Below are positions 46,911 through 55,534 of a DNA stretch of 64,000 nt, piece by piece. Under the pieces are notes generated by a model. The model was given only the letters and a program-made list of their open reading frames with translations, did no database searches and was not told the DNA's origin. The position numbers and the translations under genes are program-made. Source of the stretch: Microbispora amethystogenes (lineage in GTDB: Bacteria > Actinomycetota > Actinomycetes > Streptosporangiales > Streptosporangiaceae); NCBI RefSeq assembly GCF_016863015.1, contig NZ_BOOB01000014.1, positions 186,001 to 250,000 on the forward strand, read 5' to 3'. Every line of letters begins with the position of its first letter. The first letter of the stretch is position 1.

Positions 46911-47234
46911 TCACGGCGACACGAGCGGGCGGATCTCGATCGTCCCGTACGCCGCGGCGGGGTGGGCGGCGGCGATCTCGATCGCCTCGTCGAGGTCGGC
47001 GCACTCGATCAGGCAGAACCCGCCGATCTGCTCCTTGGTCTCGGCGAACGGCCCGTCCGACAGCAGCACCTCGCCGCCGCGCACCCGCAGCGTGGTGGCG
47101 TCGTCCGGCGGGCGCAGCCCGGCCCCTCCCTTGAGCACGCCACGCTCCAGCATCGTCTCCGACCACCCGCCGCAGCCGTCGTCGGCGTGTTCCGCCGCCG
47201 ACTCGTCGCCGCAGATCAGCAGCACGTACTTCAT
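46911..47234 (-). CDS. DGPF/YCII-domain protein, partner of ECF42
   Basis: A 107-residue protein with the YCII fold. The namesake motif is in LLSDGPFAETKEQIGGF. ATG at 47234 has AGGAGGA upstream; the frame is open further but without similarity. Genes of this family are the usual target and neighbour of ECF42 sigma factors; their biochemical function is not established. The gene lies 14 bases before the sigma-factor gene, in one operon. Confidence 0.92.
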   Translation of the reverse strand: MKYVLLICGDESAAEHADDGCGGWSETMLERGVLKGGAGLRPPDDATTLRVRGGEVLLSDGPFAETKEQIGGFCLIECADLDEAIEIAAAHPAAAYGTIEIRPLVSP

Positions 47235-47368
47235 CCGTCCTCCTCTTCCGGGTTTCCCATCCTGTCCGTACGACGAACAGAACGGCCCCGAACGGACACG
47301 ACCGGCGGGAACCCGGCGGGGGAACGGCTCGTTCCGAGCGATGTATGCCGCAGACAAGGGAGTGATCG

Positions 47369-48139
47369 GTGTTCCGTAAGCTGATGGCCGCGCTGGGAGC
47401 CGGGGTCGAGGTCGACACGGTGCTGCGCGACCCGCACGTGCGTCCGGGGGAGACCCTGTACGGCGAGGTCCGTTTCAGGGGCGGTTCGTCCGACCACAAG
47501 GTGGAGGGGATCGCCGTCGAGTTCACCGCGGTGGTGGAGGTCGAGCGCGGTGACGAGGAACACCACGTCACCTACAGCTTCCTGCGGGCGCCGGTCTCCG
47601 GGCCGTTCGACCTGCGGGCGGGAGAGGCGCGCACGCTGCCCTTCGCGATCCCGGTGCCGTGGGAGACGCCGGTCAGCGCGATCGGTGGGCGTCCGCTGCC
47701 CGGCATGCGTCTCGGCGTCGCCACCGAGCTCGCGCTCGCGGGCGCGCTCGACAAGGGCGACCTCGACCCGCTCTACGTCAACCCGCTCCCCGCGCAGGAC
47801 CACCTGCTGGGGGCGCTCATCCACATGGGCTTCCACTTCAAGCGGGCCGACCTGGAACGCGGCACGATCCGGGGCTCGTCCATGCCGTTCTACCAGGAGA
47901 TCGAGTATCACGCGGGCCCCGAGTGGCGGCGCTACTTCAACGAGCTCGAGCTGACCTTCATCGCCGGGCCGCACTCGATGGACGTGATTCTGGAGGCCGA
48001 CAAGAGGGGCGGCTTCCTCACCTCCGGTCACGACGTCTACAACCGGTTCCGCGTGGGGTACGGCGACCACCCCGGCGCGGTGGAGCAGGCGCTGCGCGAC
48101 GGCCTCGCGTCCATGGCCCGCCACCGCGGCTGGTTCTGA
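47369..48139 (+). CDS. Spo0M-family arrestin-like protein
   Basis: A 256-residue protein. VEVDTVLRDPHVRPGETLYGEVRFRGG and the beta-rich N-terminal half are the Spo0M (SpoOM) arrestin-like fold; LLGALIHMGFHFKRADLE and the C-terminal FLTSGHDVYNRFRVGYGDHP complete the family. Spo0M affects sporulation control and cell-envelope processes in Bacillus; in actinomycetes the role is unclear. It starts with GTG at 47369 and is divergent from the DGPF gene. Confidence 0.9.
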   Translation: MFRKLMAALGAGVEVDTVLRDPHVRPGETLYGEVRFRGGSSDHKVEGIAVEFTAVVEVERGDEEHHVTYSFLRAPVSGPFDLRAGEARTLPFAIPVPWETPVSAIGGRPLPGMRLGVATELALAGALDKGDLDPLYVNPLPAQDHLLGALIHMGFHFKRADLERGTIRGSSMPFYQEIEYHAGPEWRRYFNELELTFIAGPHSMDVILEADKRGGFLTSGHDVYNRFRVGYGDHPGAVEQALRDGLASMARHRGWF

Positions 48140-48147
48140 CCTCCCGG

Positions 48148-48160
48148 CCGCCTCCGGCGG
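48148..48160. terminator. Short GC hairpin between convergent genes
   Basis: CCGCC-TCC-GGCGG lies in the 22-base space between the Spo0M gene and the CDF transporter gene, flanked by outer TGACC/GGTCA pairs. It may end transcription from both sides. Based on sequence symmetry only. Confidence 0.35.
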
Positions 48161-48161
48161 G

Positions 48162-49493
48162 TCAGCCGGGGTGGCCCGCCGGGTGGTGGTCGTGCCGGCG
48201 ATCCTGCCGGTGGTCGTGCCGGTTCTCGTGCCGGTGGGCCCGGCGGTGATCCTGGCTGTGATCCTGCTGCTGGTCCTGCCGCTGATCCTGGCGCTGATCC
48301 TGGTGGTGGCCGTCGAGGACGGCGTGGTGGTCCACGCCGTCACCGGGCAGCGGATCGGGGTGCACGATCGCGGCGGTCAGGCGGGGCACGGCGTGGATCA
48401 GGTTGTGCTCGGCCTCGACCGCGACCCGGTGGGCCTCCACCACGGTCGCCCCCGCGTCGACGATCACCTCGCACTCGGCCCGCAGCCGGTGCCCGATCCA
48501 GCGCAGCCGCACCTGGCCGACGTCCAGCACGCCCGGCGTACGGCGGAGGGTCGCCTCGGCGAGGTCCACGAGAGCGGGGTCGACGGCGTCCATCAGCCGC
48601 CGGTACACCTCCCGCGCGGCCTGCCGCAGCACCATCAGGATCGCGACCGTGATGAGCAGGCCCACGGCGGGGTCGGCCCAGGTCCAGCCGAGGGCGGCCC
48701 CGCCCGCCCCGGCCAGCACGGCCAGTGAGGTGAAACCGTCGGTGCGGGCGTGCAGTCCGTCGGCGACGAGCGCCGCCGAGCCGATCTCCCGGCCGACCCG
48801 GATGCGGTGGCGGGCGACGAGTTCGTTGCCGGCGAAGCCCACCAGGGCCGCCGCCGCGACGGCCCCGAGATGGGTGACCTCCTGCTGCTCCAGGAGCCGC
48901 GCGATCGCGGCGTACGCGGCGGCGGCCGAGGAGGCGGCGATCGTCAGGACGATGACCACGCCCGCGAGGTCCTCGGCCCGCCCGTAGCCGTATGTGTAGC
49001 GGCGGGTCGGCGGGCGGCGGCCGAGCAGGAACGCGATCCCGAGCGGCACGGCGGTCAGGGCGTCGGCCGCGTTGTGCAGCGTGTCGCCGAGCAGCGCCAC
49101 CGACCCCGACAGCGCCACGACCACCGCCTGGACCAGCGTCGTCGCCCCGAGACCGGCCAGCGACACCCACAGCGCCCGCATGCCCCTGGCGGAGGACTCC
49201 ATCGCCGGGTCGACCTTGTCGGCGGCCTCGTGCGAGTGCGGCCGCAGCAGGTGCGCGACCCGCCCCCGCCACCCGCCGCCACCATGCCCGTGCCCGTGCC
49301 CGTGGCCATGCCCACTGCCGTGCCCGTGCCCGTGCCCATGTCCGGGCCCGCCGCCCTGACCATGCTGGTGAGCGTGCCCGTGCCCGCCGCCCTGACCATG
49401 CTCGTGAGCGTGCCCGTGCCCGTGACCACCGCCGTGGTCGTCGTCATGACTGTGCCCGTGCCGGCGAGCAGGACCGGCCTGTTCCTGGCTCAT
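48162..49493 (-). CDS. Cation diffusion facilitator (CDF) with His-rich N- and C-terminal tails
   Basis: A 443-residue transporter. Residues 8-80 are almost pure His/Gly (HGHGH units), a metal-buffering tail. Six helices follow with the zinc site residues in DTLHNAADAL (helix II) and DGLHARTDGF (helix V). The cytoplasmic domain (about 300-390) is a normal CDF one, and the last ~55 residues are rich in His, Asp, Gln and Arg (DQRQDQ and HRHENRHDH units). It should export Zn2+ or a similar ion in exchange for protons. Confidence 0.92.
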   Translation of the reverse strand: MSQEQAGPARRHGHSHDDDHGGGHGHGHAHEHGQGGGHGHAHQHGQGGGPGHGHGHGHGSGHGHGHGHGHGGGGWRGRVAHLLRPHSHEAADKVDPAMESSARGMRALWVSLAGLGATTLVQAVVVALSGSVALLGDTLHNAADALTAVPLGIAFLLGRRPPTRRYTYGYGRAEDLAGVVIVLTIAASSAAAAYAAIARLLEQQEVTHLGAVAAAALVGFAGNELVARHRIRVGREIGSAALVADGLHARTDGFTSLAVLAGAGGAALGWTWADPAVGLLITVAILMVLRQAAREVYRRLMDAVDPALVDLAEATLRRTPGVLDVGQVRLRWIGHRLRAECEVIVDAGATVVEAHRVAVEAEHNLIHAVPRLTAAIVHPDPLPGDGVDHHAVLDGHHQDQRQDQRQDQQQDHSQDHRRAHRHENRHDHRQDRRHDHHPAGHPG

Positions 49494-49616
49494 GGCACAA
49501 CGATGCCTCGGAAAAGCCGCCGCAGCATCTCGACAACAGCCTGCCCGGCGCAGTTGCGAGAGTCCCGCAGCCGCACCCCGTCCGCGGCGGGCGCCGAACC
49601 GGAGATCCAGCCGGCG

Positions 49617-52600
49617 TCAGCCGCCCGAGATCTCCCGTACGAGGGCCTCGCTGCGGCGGACGAGATGGGGCAGGCCGAGCCGGCGGTGCGCCTCGCGCGC
49701 CGCCTCGGCGTGCGCGAGCGCGGCGGAGGCGTCGCCGGTCCGGTGCAGCAGCCCGGCGACCACGTCGTGGAGTGTTCCCCAGGCGACGCAGCCGGTGCCC
49801 ATGATCACCAGCTCGTGGGCGATGGGCCGCAGCTCCGCGAGCATGGCGTGGGGGTCCGGACGGCCGAGCCGCGCGGCGACCAGACCCCACTGCCAGGCGA
49901 CGAACTGCCACGCCCAGTCCCTCGGCGCCACGGTTCCCCAGCGGTCGATCAGCCGGTGGGCCAGATCGCGGTCCCCCGCCTCGATCGCCGCGAGCACGGC
50001 GGTGGGCCGCGCGATCAGGTTGGACTCGTCGGCCGCGGTGTCGACGAGCTCGGCGAGGAGGTCACCGCCCCGGCCCTGACCCCATTCCACGAAGAACGAG
50101 TTGATCAGCTTCAGGACGTCCGGCCCCCAGAGGCTGGTGCGTCGGTAGCTCCCGGTGCCGAGGTCGGCGAGGCGCTTCGCCTCCGCCCAGTCGCCCGCCA
50201 GCATCGCCCGCCCGGTCGCCGCGTACGCGACCTGCGTCTCGATCTCCGGCATCCGCACGTCGGCGGTGAGCCGCAGGCAGCGGGCCAGCTCCGCGTCGTA
50301 GTCGGCGAGCAGGCCCGCCTTCAGGAACCTGGGCATGCGGTGCAGGCGGGCGATGATCTCGGTGGCCCGGGGGAGGCCCGGAAGGCCCAGCATCTCCTCG
50401 GCCGCGCGGTAGCGCTCCTCCTCGTTCTCCGGTGTCCAGGCCGCGATGACGAAGTTGTTCAGCGTGCGCGCCAGCAGCCGGGTGTCACCCGTACGGCGGG
50501 CCAGCTCCACGGCCTCCAGGGCGTGCCGGCGGCCCTCCCCGCGCCGCTCGCCGTAGTACAGCTCGACGGCGAGCGTGCCGAGCAGCTCCGCCCGGGTCCC
50601 GGCGGCCTCCGGATCCAGCCGGGAGAGCTGGTCCTCCAGCACGGTCACCATGCGCTCGTCCACGACGCCGTACGAGCGCCAGTTCCACAGCGTGACGCCG
50701 CCGAAGACCGTGGCCGCCTCGATGACGGCCGCGTCGTCGCCGAGGGCGGTGGCGAGCGTCACGGCCTCGTCGAGCGCGCTCCGCGCGCCGTCCACGTCAC
50801 CGGTCACCCGCCGGGCCCGGCCGAGGCCGATCAGCAGCGAGCAGCGGGTGGCCGGGGGCCCGGCGGCGCAGGCGTCGAGCGCCTGCTCCCAGTAGAGGAC
50901 GGCCTCGTCGTAGGCGAGCCGCGCGGTCGCCTGCCCGGCCGCCTCCACGGCGTACGCGACCGCCTTGCCGGCGTGGCCGACCCGGGCGGCCAGCGCGAAG
51001 TGGTGGGCCAGCGCGGGCAGCCGCGAGGCGGTCTCGCCCCACCGCAGGCTCTCGATCGCCTCGCCGACGCGGCCGTGGAGCTGGGCGCGCTGTCTCCGGC
51101 TGAGCCCGGAGTAGAGCGCCTCCTGCACCAGGGCGTGCGAGAAGCGGTAGTCCCAGCCGCCGTCCACCTCGACCAGCAGCCCGGTCGCGACGGCGGGTTC
51201 GAGCAGCATCATCACCCGGGAGCCGCCGATGCCGGTCGCGGTCTCCAGCACGTCGGCGTCGACGTCCCGGCCGATGACGGCGGCGGCGCGGAGCAGGGTC
51301 TGGGAGTCCTCCGGCAGCCGCGACACCCGCTGGTTGATCACGTCGCGCACGCCGTCGGGCACCGCGAGCGCCAGCACGTCCGCCGCGCCGACCCGGCCGC
51401 CGGTGTGGGTGCTGGTCAGCAGGCGCAGCAGTTCGCCGAGGAAGAACGGGTTCCCGCCGGTCCTGTCGTGCAGCGCGCGGGCGAGTTCGGGCCCGGAGCC
51501 GGCCCGGCCCGCCTCGCGCAGGTAGTCGGCGATCTGCTCGGGGGTGAAGGGCGCGACGCTCATCCGCTCGGTGCCACGCTGGCGGGTCAGCTCTCCGAGC
51601 GCCTCGGTCAGCGCCTGCCTGCCCGTCGCGGGTTCGGGCCGTACGGTCGCGAGCACCAGCAGCGGAAGGCGGTGCAGGTCGGCGCCGAGGAAGGTGAGCA
51701 GCTTCAGCGACGCCGCGTCGGCCCAGTGGAGGTCCTCGATCACGACCAGGACCGGGGTGGCGGCGGCCCGCCGCGCCAGCGCCCGCGCCACGGCGTCGTG
51801 CAGCAGGAACCGGGCGGTGTCGGGGTCGCCGGTGTTCGTCTGGTCGCCGTCCGACAGGCGGTGGGCGAGGCGGGCGAGGTCCCCGTCCGTCTCGCCGTTC
51901 GTGTCGCGGTCCGTCTCGCCGCCCGTCTCCCGGTCCGTCTCAAGGGCGTGCAGCGCCTGGATCCAGGGCCAGAACGCGGGAGCGCCGCTTCCCTCGACGC
52001 ACCTGCTCCAGGCGACCACGGCTCCGCGTCCGGCGGCCGTCTGCGCGGCGGCCTCCGCCAGGCGGGTCTTGCCGATGCCGGACTCCCCGCTGACCAGGAA
52101 CACTCCGCCCGCGCCCCGGCCCAGGTCGTCGAGCCGCTCGGCGATCCGGCGCAGGTACGGCTCCCGCCCCACGAGACCCGGCGTTCCGAGGGCGGACACG
52201 TCCGGGGCGCCGGGCGCGGTGTCCTCTCGGCCCGAAGAGACGGGCGTGTGCGGCGCGAGCCCGGCGAGCGGCGCCGGGGCGGCGGGCGGGGGCGGCCACG
52301 GGCCCGCCGGCGACTCGTCCTGGTGCAGGATGGCCTGCTCCAGCCGGCGCAGCTCAGGGCTGGGGTCGAGACCCAGTTCGTCGCCCAGCAGCGTACGGCA
52401 ACGCTGGTAGGCCGCCAGGGCCTCGGCCTGCCGGCGTTCCCGGTACAGGGCGCGCATGAGCAGCGCCCACAGCCCCTCGCGGTAGGGGTCCCGCTCCAGC
52501 AGGCGCTCGGCTTCGACCGTCACCTCGGCCGCCCGGCCCAGCGCGAGCCACGCCTCCGCCCGCACGGTCAGCGCGGAGAGCCGGGTCTCGGTCAACCGTG

Positions 52601-53141
52601 AGATCGTGGACCGGGCGAACGGTTCGTCGGCGAGGTCGGCCAGCGGCTCGCCGCGCCACAGGGCCAGCGCGGGGCGAAGGATCCGGTCGGCCTCCTCGGG
52701 ACGGCCGGCGGCGAGGGCGGCGTGCGCGGCCTCGGCGGCCCGGGTGAACCGCTCGGCGTCGATCTGGTCCGGCTCCACGTCGAGCAGGTAGCCGGGCTCC
52801 CTGGTGCGCAGCACCTGGGCGGGCGAGCGCGGACTGCGCCGGGGTTCGAGCGTCCTGCGCAGGTGCGAGACGTACGCCTGGAGCGTTCCCGTGGCGCTGG
52901 AGGGCGGCTCGTCGCTCCACAGCCGGTCGATGAGCTGGTCGAGCGGCACGACGTGGGGAGCGTTCAGCAGCAGCAGCGCCAGCACGGCGCGTTGCTTGCG
53001 CGGGCCGAGGTCGAGGACCGTTCCCGCGGCGTCGGCCACCTCCACCGTGCCGAGAAGGCGGAAGTCCAGAGCGGAGTTCCGCCGGTCGGCCCGGGCCGGG
53101 CGAGGCGCCGGTAATGGCCCGCCGTCGACGCTCGTCCGCAT
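49617..53141 (-). CDS. SARP/AfsR-type regulator: OmpR-like HTH, BTAD and AAA ATPase
   Basis: A 1174-residue regulator. Residues 27-118 form an OmpR-type winged helix (FRLLGTVEVADAAG, WSDEPPSSATGTLQAYVSHL), 125-270 the BTAD domain, 320-600 an AAA ATPase with Walker A GESGIGKT (352-359) and Walker B LVVIEDLHWAD (465-475), and the remainder TPR-like helices. Unlike LAL regulators it has no C-terminal LuxR HTH. SARPs activate secondary-metabolism or developmental genes. A polar stretch at 401-421 comes from a 12/24-nt tandem repeat. Its ATG follows the GNAT-like stop as TGATG, so both are coupled; an overlapping GTG three bases upstream is possible. Confidence 0.9.
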   Translation of the reverse strand: MRTSVDGGPLPAPRPARADRRNSALDFRLLGTVEVADAAGTVLDLGPRKQRAVLALLLLNAPHVVPLDQLIDRLWSDEPPSSATGTLQAYVSHLRRTLEPRRSPRSPAQVLRTREPGYLLDVEPDQIDAERFTRAAEAAHAALAAGRPEEADRILRPALALWRGEPLADLADEPFARSTISRLTETRLSALTVRAEAWLALGRAAEVTVEAERLLERDPYREGLWALLMRALYRERRQAEALAAYQRCRTLLGDELGLDPSPELRRLEQAILHQDESPAGPWPPPPAAPAPLAGLAPHTPVSSGREDTAPGAPDVSALGTPGLVGREPYLRRIAERLDDLGRGAGGVFLVSGESGIGKTRLAEAAAQTAAGRGAVVAWSRCVEGSGAPAFWPWIQALHALETDRETGGETDRDTNGETDGDLARLAHRLSDGDQTNTGDPDTARFLLHDAVARALARRAAATPVLVVIEDLHWADAASLKLLTFLGADLHRLPLLVLATVRPEPATGRQALTEALGELTRQRGTERMSVAPFTPEQIADYLREAGRAGSGPELARALHDRTGGNPFFLGELLRLLTSTHTGGRVGAADVLALAVPDGVRDVINQRVSRLPEDSQTLLRAAAVIGRDVDADVLETATGIGGSRVMMLLEPAVATGLLVEVDGGWDYRFSHALVQEALYSGLSRRQRAQLHGRVGEAIESLRWGETASRLPALAHHFALAARVGHAGKAVAYAVEAAGQATARLAYDEAVLYWEQALDACAAGPPATRCSLLIGLGRARRVTGDVDGARSALDEAVTLATALGDDAAVIEAATVFGGVTLWNWRSYGVVDERMVTVLEDQLSRLDPEAAGTRAELLGTLAVELYYGERRGEGRRHALEAVELARRTGDTRLLARTLNNFVIAAWTPENEEERYRAAEEMLGLPGLPRATEIIARLHRMPRFLKAGLLADYDAELARCLRLTADVRMPEIETQVAYAATGRAMLAGDWAEAKRLADLGTGSYRRTSLWGPDVLKLINSFFVEWGQGRGGDLLAELVDTAADESNLIARPTAVLAAIEAGDRDLAHRLIDRWGTVAPRDWAWQFVAWQWGLVAARLGRPDPHAMLAELRPIAHELVIMGTGCVAWGTLHDVVAGLLHRTGDASAALAHAEAAREAHRRLGLPHLVRRSEALVREISGG
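51885..51941. repeat. 12/24-nt tandem repeat in the SARP gene
   Basis: Units of 12 bases alternate: GTCCGTCTCGCC occurs at 51885 and 51909 and its first nine bases again at 51933, with related 12-mers in between. On the coding strand this gives ET(D/G)-rich residues in a surface insertion just after the ATPase P-loop region. Confidence 0.85.
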
Positions 53142-53905
53142 CACAACTCCCGAGCAAGCCAGACGGCCCCAAGTCGGATTTCGGGCTCATCATACTCATA
53201 TGTCCGGTGATCCTCGCCAGTGAACGGATGGCCGGTCCGCTCGGTCCGCTCGGCGAAACCGGCGTCCTCCAACAGGGCACGCATCGCGGTGCCCCCGAGG
53301 CCGGACTCGGGTCCGTCCCCAGTGTCAGCGCCGGTGCCGTCGCGGGTGCCTGCGCCGGGGGCGGTGCGGAAGACGACGGCCCGGATCCCGTCCGCGCGCA
53401 GTTCCATCAGCAGGTCGTCGAGCAGGCGGCGGACGAGCCCTCCGCCCAGCGCGCCATCGCGGTCCGGCGGGGCGACGGCGAGGGCACGCAACAGGGCCCA
53501 GCGCCCGTCGCCCGCCGTGTCGCCCACCGCCTCGCCCGCCGCGTCGCCCACCGTGTCGCCCGTCGTGTCTCTCCCGCTGATCCGGGCGCACGAGGGCTCC
53601 GCCGTCTCCAGCAGCGCGGCGGCCAGGGGCGCGGCGGCGGCCGGGCCGGCGAGGTCGGCCAGCACGTAGACGCGGCAGCGCGCGGACGGGACCTCCCGCA
53701 GGGCGAGCGGCAGCGCCGGGCCGAGGATCTCGGCGCCCGGCGCGCCCGCGTGCGCGGGCACCTCGCGCAGCAGCAGCGTGCTCGGCGGCCGGCGGCCCCC
53801 CTGCTCGCCGGGGTACGGCTCGTCGAGGCACCGCTCGCCGGGGCGCTGCTCGTCGGGACCCGGCTCGCCGGCGTACGGCGGCCGCTCGTTCGTTGGCGAC
53901 GACAT
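53141..53905 (-). CDS. GNAT-like protein of unknown substrate, coupled to the SARP gene
   Basis: A 254-residue protein. The stretch LRALAVAPPDRDGALGGGLVRRLLDDLL resembles GNAT motif A (pyrophosphate-binding loop), and AMRALLEDAGFAERT resembles motif B, so an acetyl-CoA-dependent transferase fold is likely though divergent. The first 40 residues are Pro/Gly/Glu-rich, and residues about 110-135 are a GDTxGDAAGE-type repeat encoded by 12-nt units. Its stop overlaps the SARP start, suggesting it acts together with, or modifies, that regulator or its target. Function is not established. Confidence 0.6.
   Translation of the reverse strand: MSSPTNERPPYAGEPGPDEQRPGERCLDEPYPGEQGGRRPPSTLLLREVPAHAGAPGAEILGPALPLALREVPSARCRVYVLADLAGPAAAAPLAAALLETAEPSCARISGRDTTGDTVGDAAGEAVGDTAGDGRWALLRALAVAPPDRDGALGGGLVRRLLDDLLMELRADGIRAVVFRTAPGAGTRDGTGADTGDGPESGLGGTAMRALLEDAGFAERTERTGHPFTGEDHRTYEYDEPEIRLGAVWLAREL
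53507..53566. repeat. 12-nt tandem repeat in the GNAT-like gene
   Basis: Five consecutive 12-base units of the type GTCGCCCACCGT with one to three differences each. They encode a (G/A)-D/E-T/A-x four-residue repeat. The frame is kept for any unit number. Confidence 0.85.
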
Positions 53906-54051
53906 CGCCCCAGCGTGTGCGGGGTCTCTTGGACGTCTCTAGGAGTTCGCTTGGTCCGTCCCGCCGACCGGCCGCGCGGGCGGCGCAAGAACATCCCAAG
54001 CGGTGGCTGCGACAACTGTGACCGTCAATCACAGCGACATCGAGGACGGAC

Positions 54052-55428
54052 ATGCACAGCACCATCGAGGACGCGCTCCGCGGGCAGGTCACCGGGCGGG
54101 TCCTGGTCCCGGGGCAGGACGGGTACGCCGAGGAGGCCGCCGGGTTCAACCTCGCCGTACGGCACCGGCCCGCGGTGATCGTGGCGGCGGAGGGCGCCGC
54201 CGACGTGGCCGCGGCCGTACGGCTCGCCGCCGCGCACGGACTGCCGGTGGCGGTCCAGTCGACCGGCCACGGAGCCGTGCAGGCGGCCGACGGCGCGCTG
54301 CTGATCAGTACCCGCGCGATGCGGGAGATCGTGGTGGACGCCTCCGCCCGCACCGCCGTGATCGCGGCGGGCTGCACCTGGGGCGAGGTGATCGCCGCCG
54401 CCGCGCCGTACGGGCTGGCCCCGCTGTGCGGCTCGGCGACCGGCGTCGGCGTGGTGGGCTTCACGCTCGGGGGCGGCATCGGGCCGATCGCGCGGACCTT
54501 CGGCTTCGCCGCCGACCACGTGCGGGAGATCACCGTGGTGACCGGCGACGGCGTGGTCCGCACGGCCGGCCCCGACAGCGAGCCGGACCTCTTCTGGGCG
54601 CTGCGCGGCGGCAAGGCCGGATTCGGCGTCGTCACCTCGATCACCGTGGACCTGCTGCCGCTCACCCACCTCTACGGCGGCGGCCTGTTCTACGCGGCCG
54701 AGGACGCCGGGCGGGTCCTGCACGCCTACCGCACCTGGGCCCGCACGCTGCCCGAGGCCACCACGACCTCGGTCGCGCTGCTGCGCCTGCCCCCGCTGCC
54801 CGAGCTGCCGCCGCAGCTCAGCGGCAAGTTCGTCGTCCACCTGCGGGTCGCCCACGTGGGGGAGGGGCAGGAGGCCGAGGACCTGCTCGCGCCCATGCGG
54901 GCCGTGGCCGAGCCGGTGCTCCAGGCCGTCGGGCCCCTGCCGTACGCGGCGATCGACTCCATCCACCAGGACCCGGCCGGGCCGATGCCGGTCGCGGAGC
55001 GGGGGACGCTCCTGCGCGAGCTGACCGAGGAGACCGTGGAGGCGCTGCTGGCGGCGGCCGGGCCGGACGTGCCCGCGCCGCTCGCCCTCGTCGAGATCCG
55101 CCAGCTCGGCGGGGCGCTCGCCCGGGAGCCCAGGCAGCCGAACGCCGTGGGCGGGCGCGACGCCGCCTTCTCGCTGCTGGCCGTCGGCGCGCCGGTGCCC
55201 GAGCTGATGGAGACGGCCGTCCCCGCCGCCGTACGGGCGGTGACCGAGGCGGCCGCGCCGTGGGGCACCGGCGGCACGCAGATCAACTTCCAGGGCGGCG
55301 CGCTGGCCCCCGAGGAGATCTCGCGGGCCTGGCCGGCGGAGACGCTGCGGCGGCTGGCGAAGCTGCGGGAGGTCTACGACCCGGCGAACCTGTTCCGCTT
55401 CGGCCACGTCGTTCCCCGCGAGGGCTGA
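54052..55428 (+). CDS. FAD-linked oxidase (BBE-like, VAO/PCMH family)
   Basis: A 458-residue flavoenzyme. The FAD domain contains STGHGA with His73, the expected 8-alpha-histidyl attachment site. The second covalent site, normally Cys in GxCPxxG, reads GSATGVGVVG, so single attachment is predicted. GFTLGGGIGPIARTFGFAAD and the C-terminal berberine-bridge tail (VYDPANLFRFGHVV) complete the family. It likely oxidises an alcohol, sugar or secondary metabolite with O2. There is no signal peptide. It is divergent from the GNAT-SARP operon, so it may be a SARP target. Confidence 0.88.
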   Translation: MHSTIEDALRGQVTGRVLVPGQDGYAEEAAGFNLAVRHRPAVIVAAEGAADVAAAVRLAAAHGLPVAVQSTGHGAVQAADGALLISTRAMREIVVDASARTAVIAAGCTWGEVIAAAAPYGLAPLCGSATGVGVVGFTLGGGIGPIARTFGFAADHVREITVVTGDGVVRTAGPDSEPDLFWALRGGKAGFGVVTSITVDLLPLTHLYGGGLFYAAEDAGRVLHAYRTWARTLPEATTTSVALLRLPPLPELPPQLSGKFVVHLRVAHVGEGQEAEDLLAPMRAVAEPVLQAVGPLPYAAIDSIHQDPAGPMPVAERGTLLRELTEETVEALLAAAGPDVPAPLALVEIRQLGGALAREPRQPNAVGGRDAAFSLLAVGAPVPELMETAVPAAVRAVTEAAAPWGTGGTQINFQGGALAPEEISRAWPAETLRRLAKLREVYDPANLFRFGHVVPREG

Positions 55429-55435
55429 CCACGTC

Positions 55436-55488
55436 CGTACGGCCGCCTCGTCAATTTCGGCGAGAAGCCGCATCAGTGCGGCCGTACG
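55436..55488. repeat. 11-bp perfect inverted repeat with nested hairpin
   Basis: CGTACGGCCGC (55436-55446) and GCGGCCGTACG (55478-55488) are perfect reverse complements separated by 31 bases, which themselves contain CTCG and CGAG able to pair. The structure begins seven bases after the FAD-oxidase stop and ends 47 bases before the PycTM-like gene. It could terminate the first transcript or structure the leader of the second. Confidence 0.7.
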
Positions 55489-55534
55489 CCCGCTCGACGG
55501 CCCTTGACTGGAGGAGACGACGAGGGGGACATCG

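Noticed and set aside
49270-49440. CRISPR-like short repeats
   Set aside because: The repeat is a six-base GTGCCC/CATGCC coding repeat for the His-Gly tail of the CDF protein, with no spacers.
48750-52601. A 1283-codon plus-strand open frame opposite the CDF and SARP genes
   Set aside because: It crosses two real genes of recognised families on the other strand and has composition typical of GC-rich antisense frames.
53906-54051. Possible small gene between the GNAT-like and FAD-oxidase genes
   Set aside because: Only 146 bases, no ribosome site with a start in a sensible frame; more likely the divergent promoter region.
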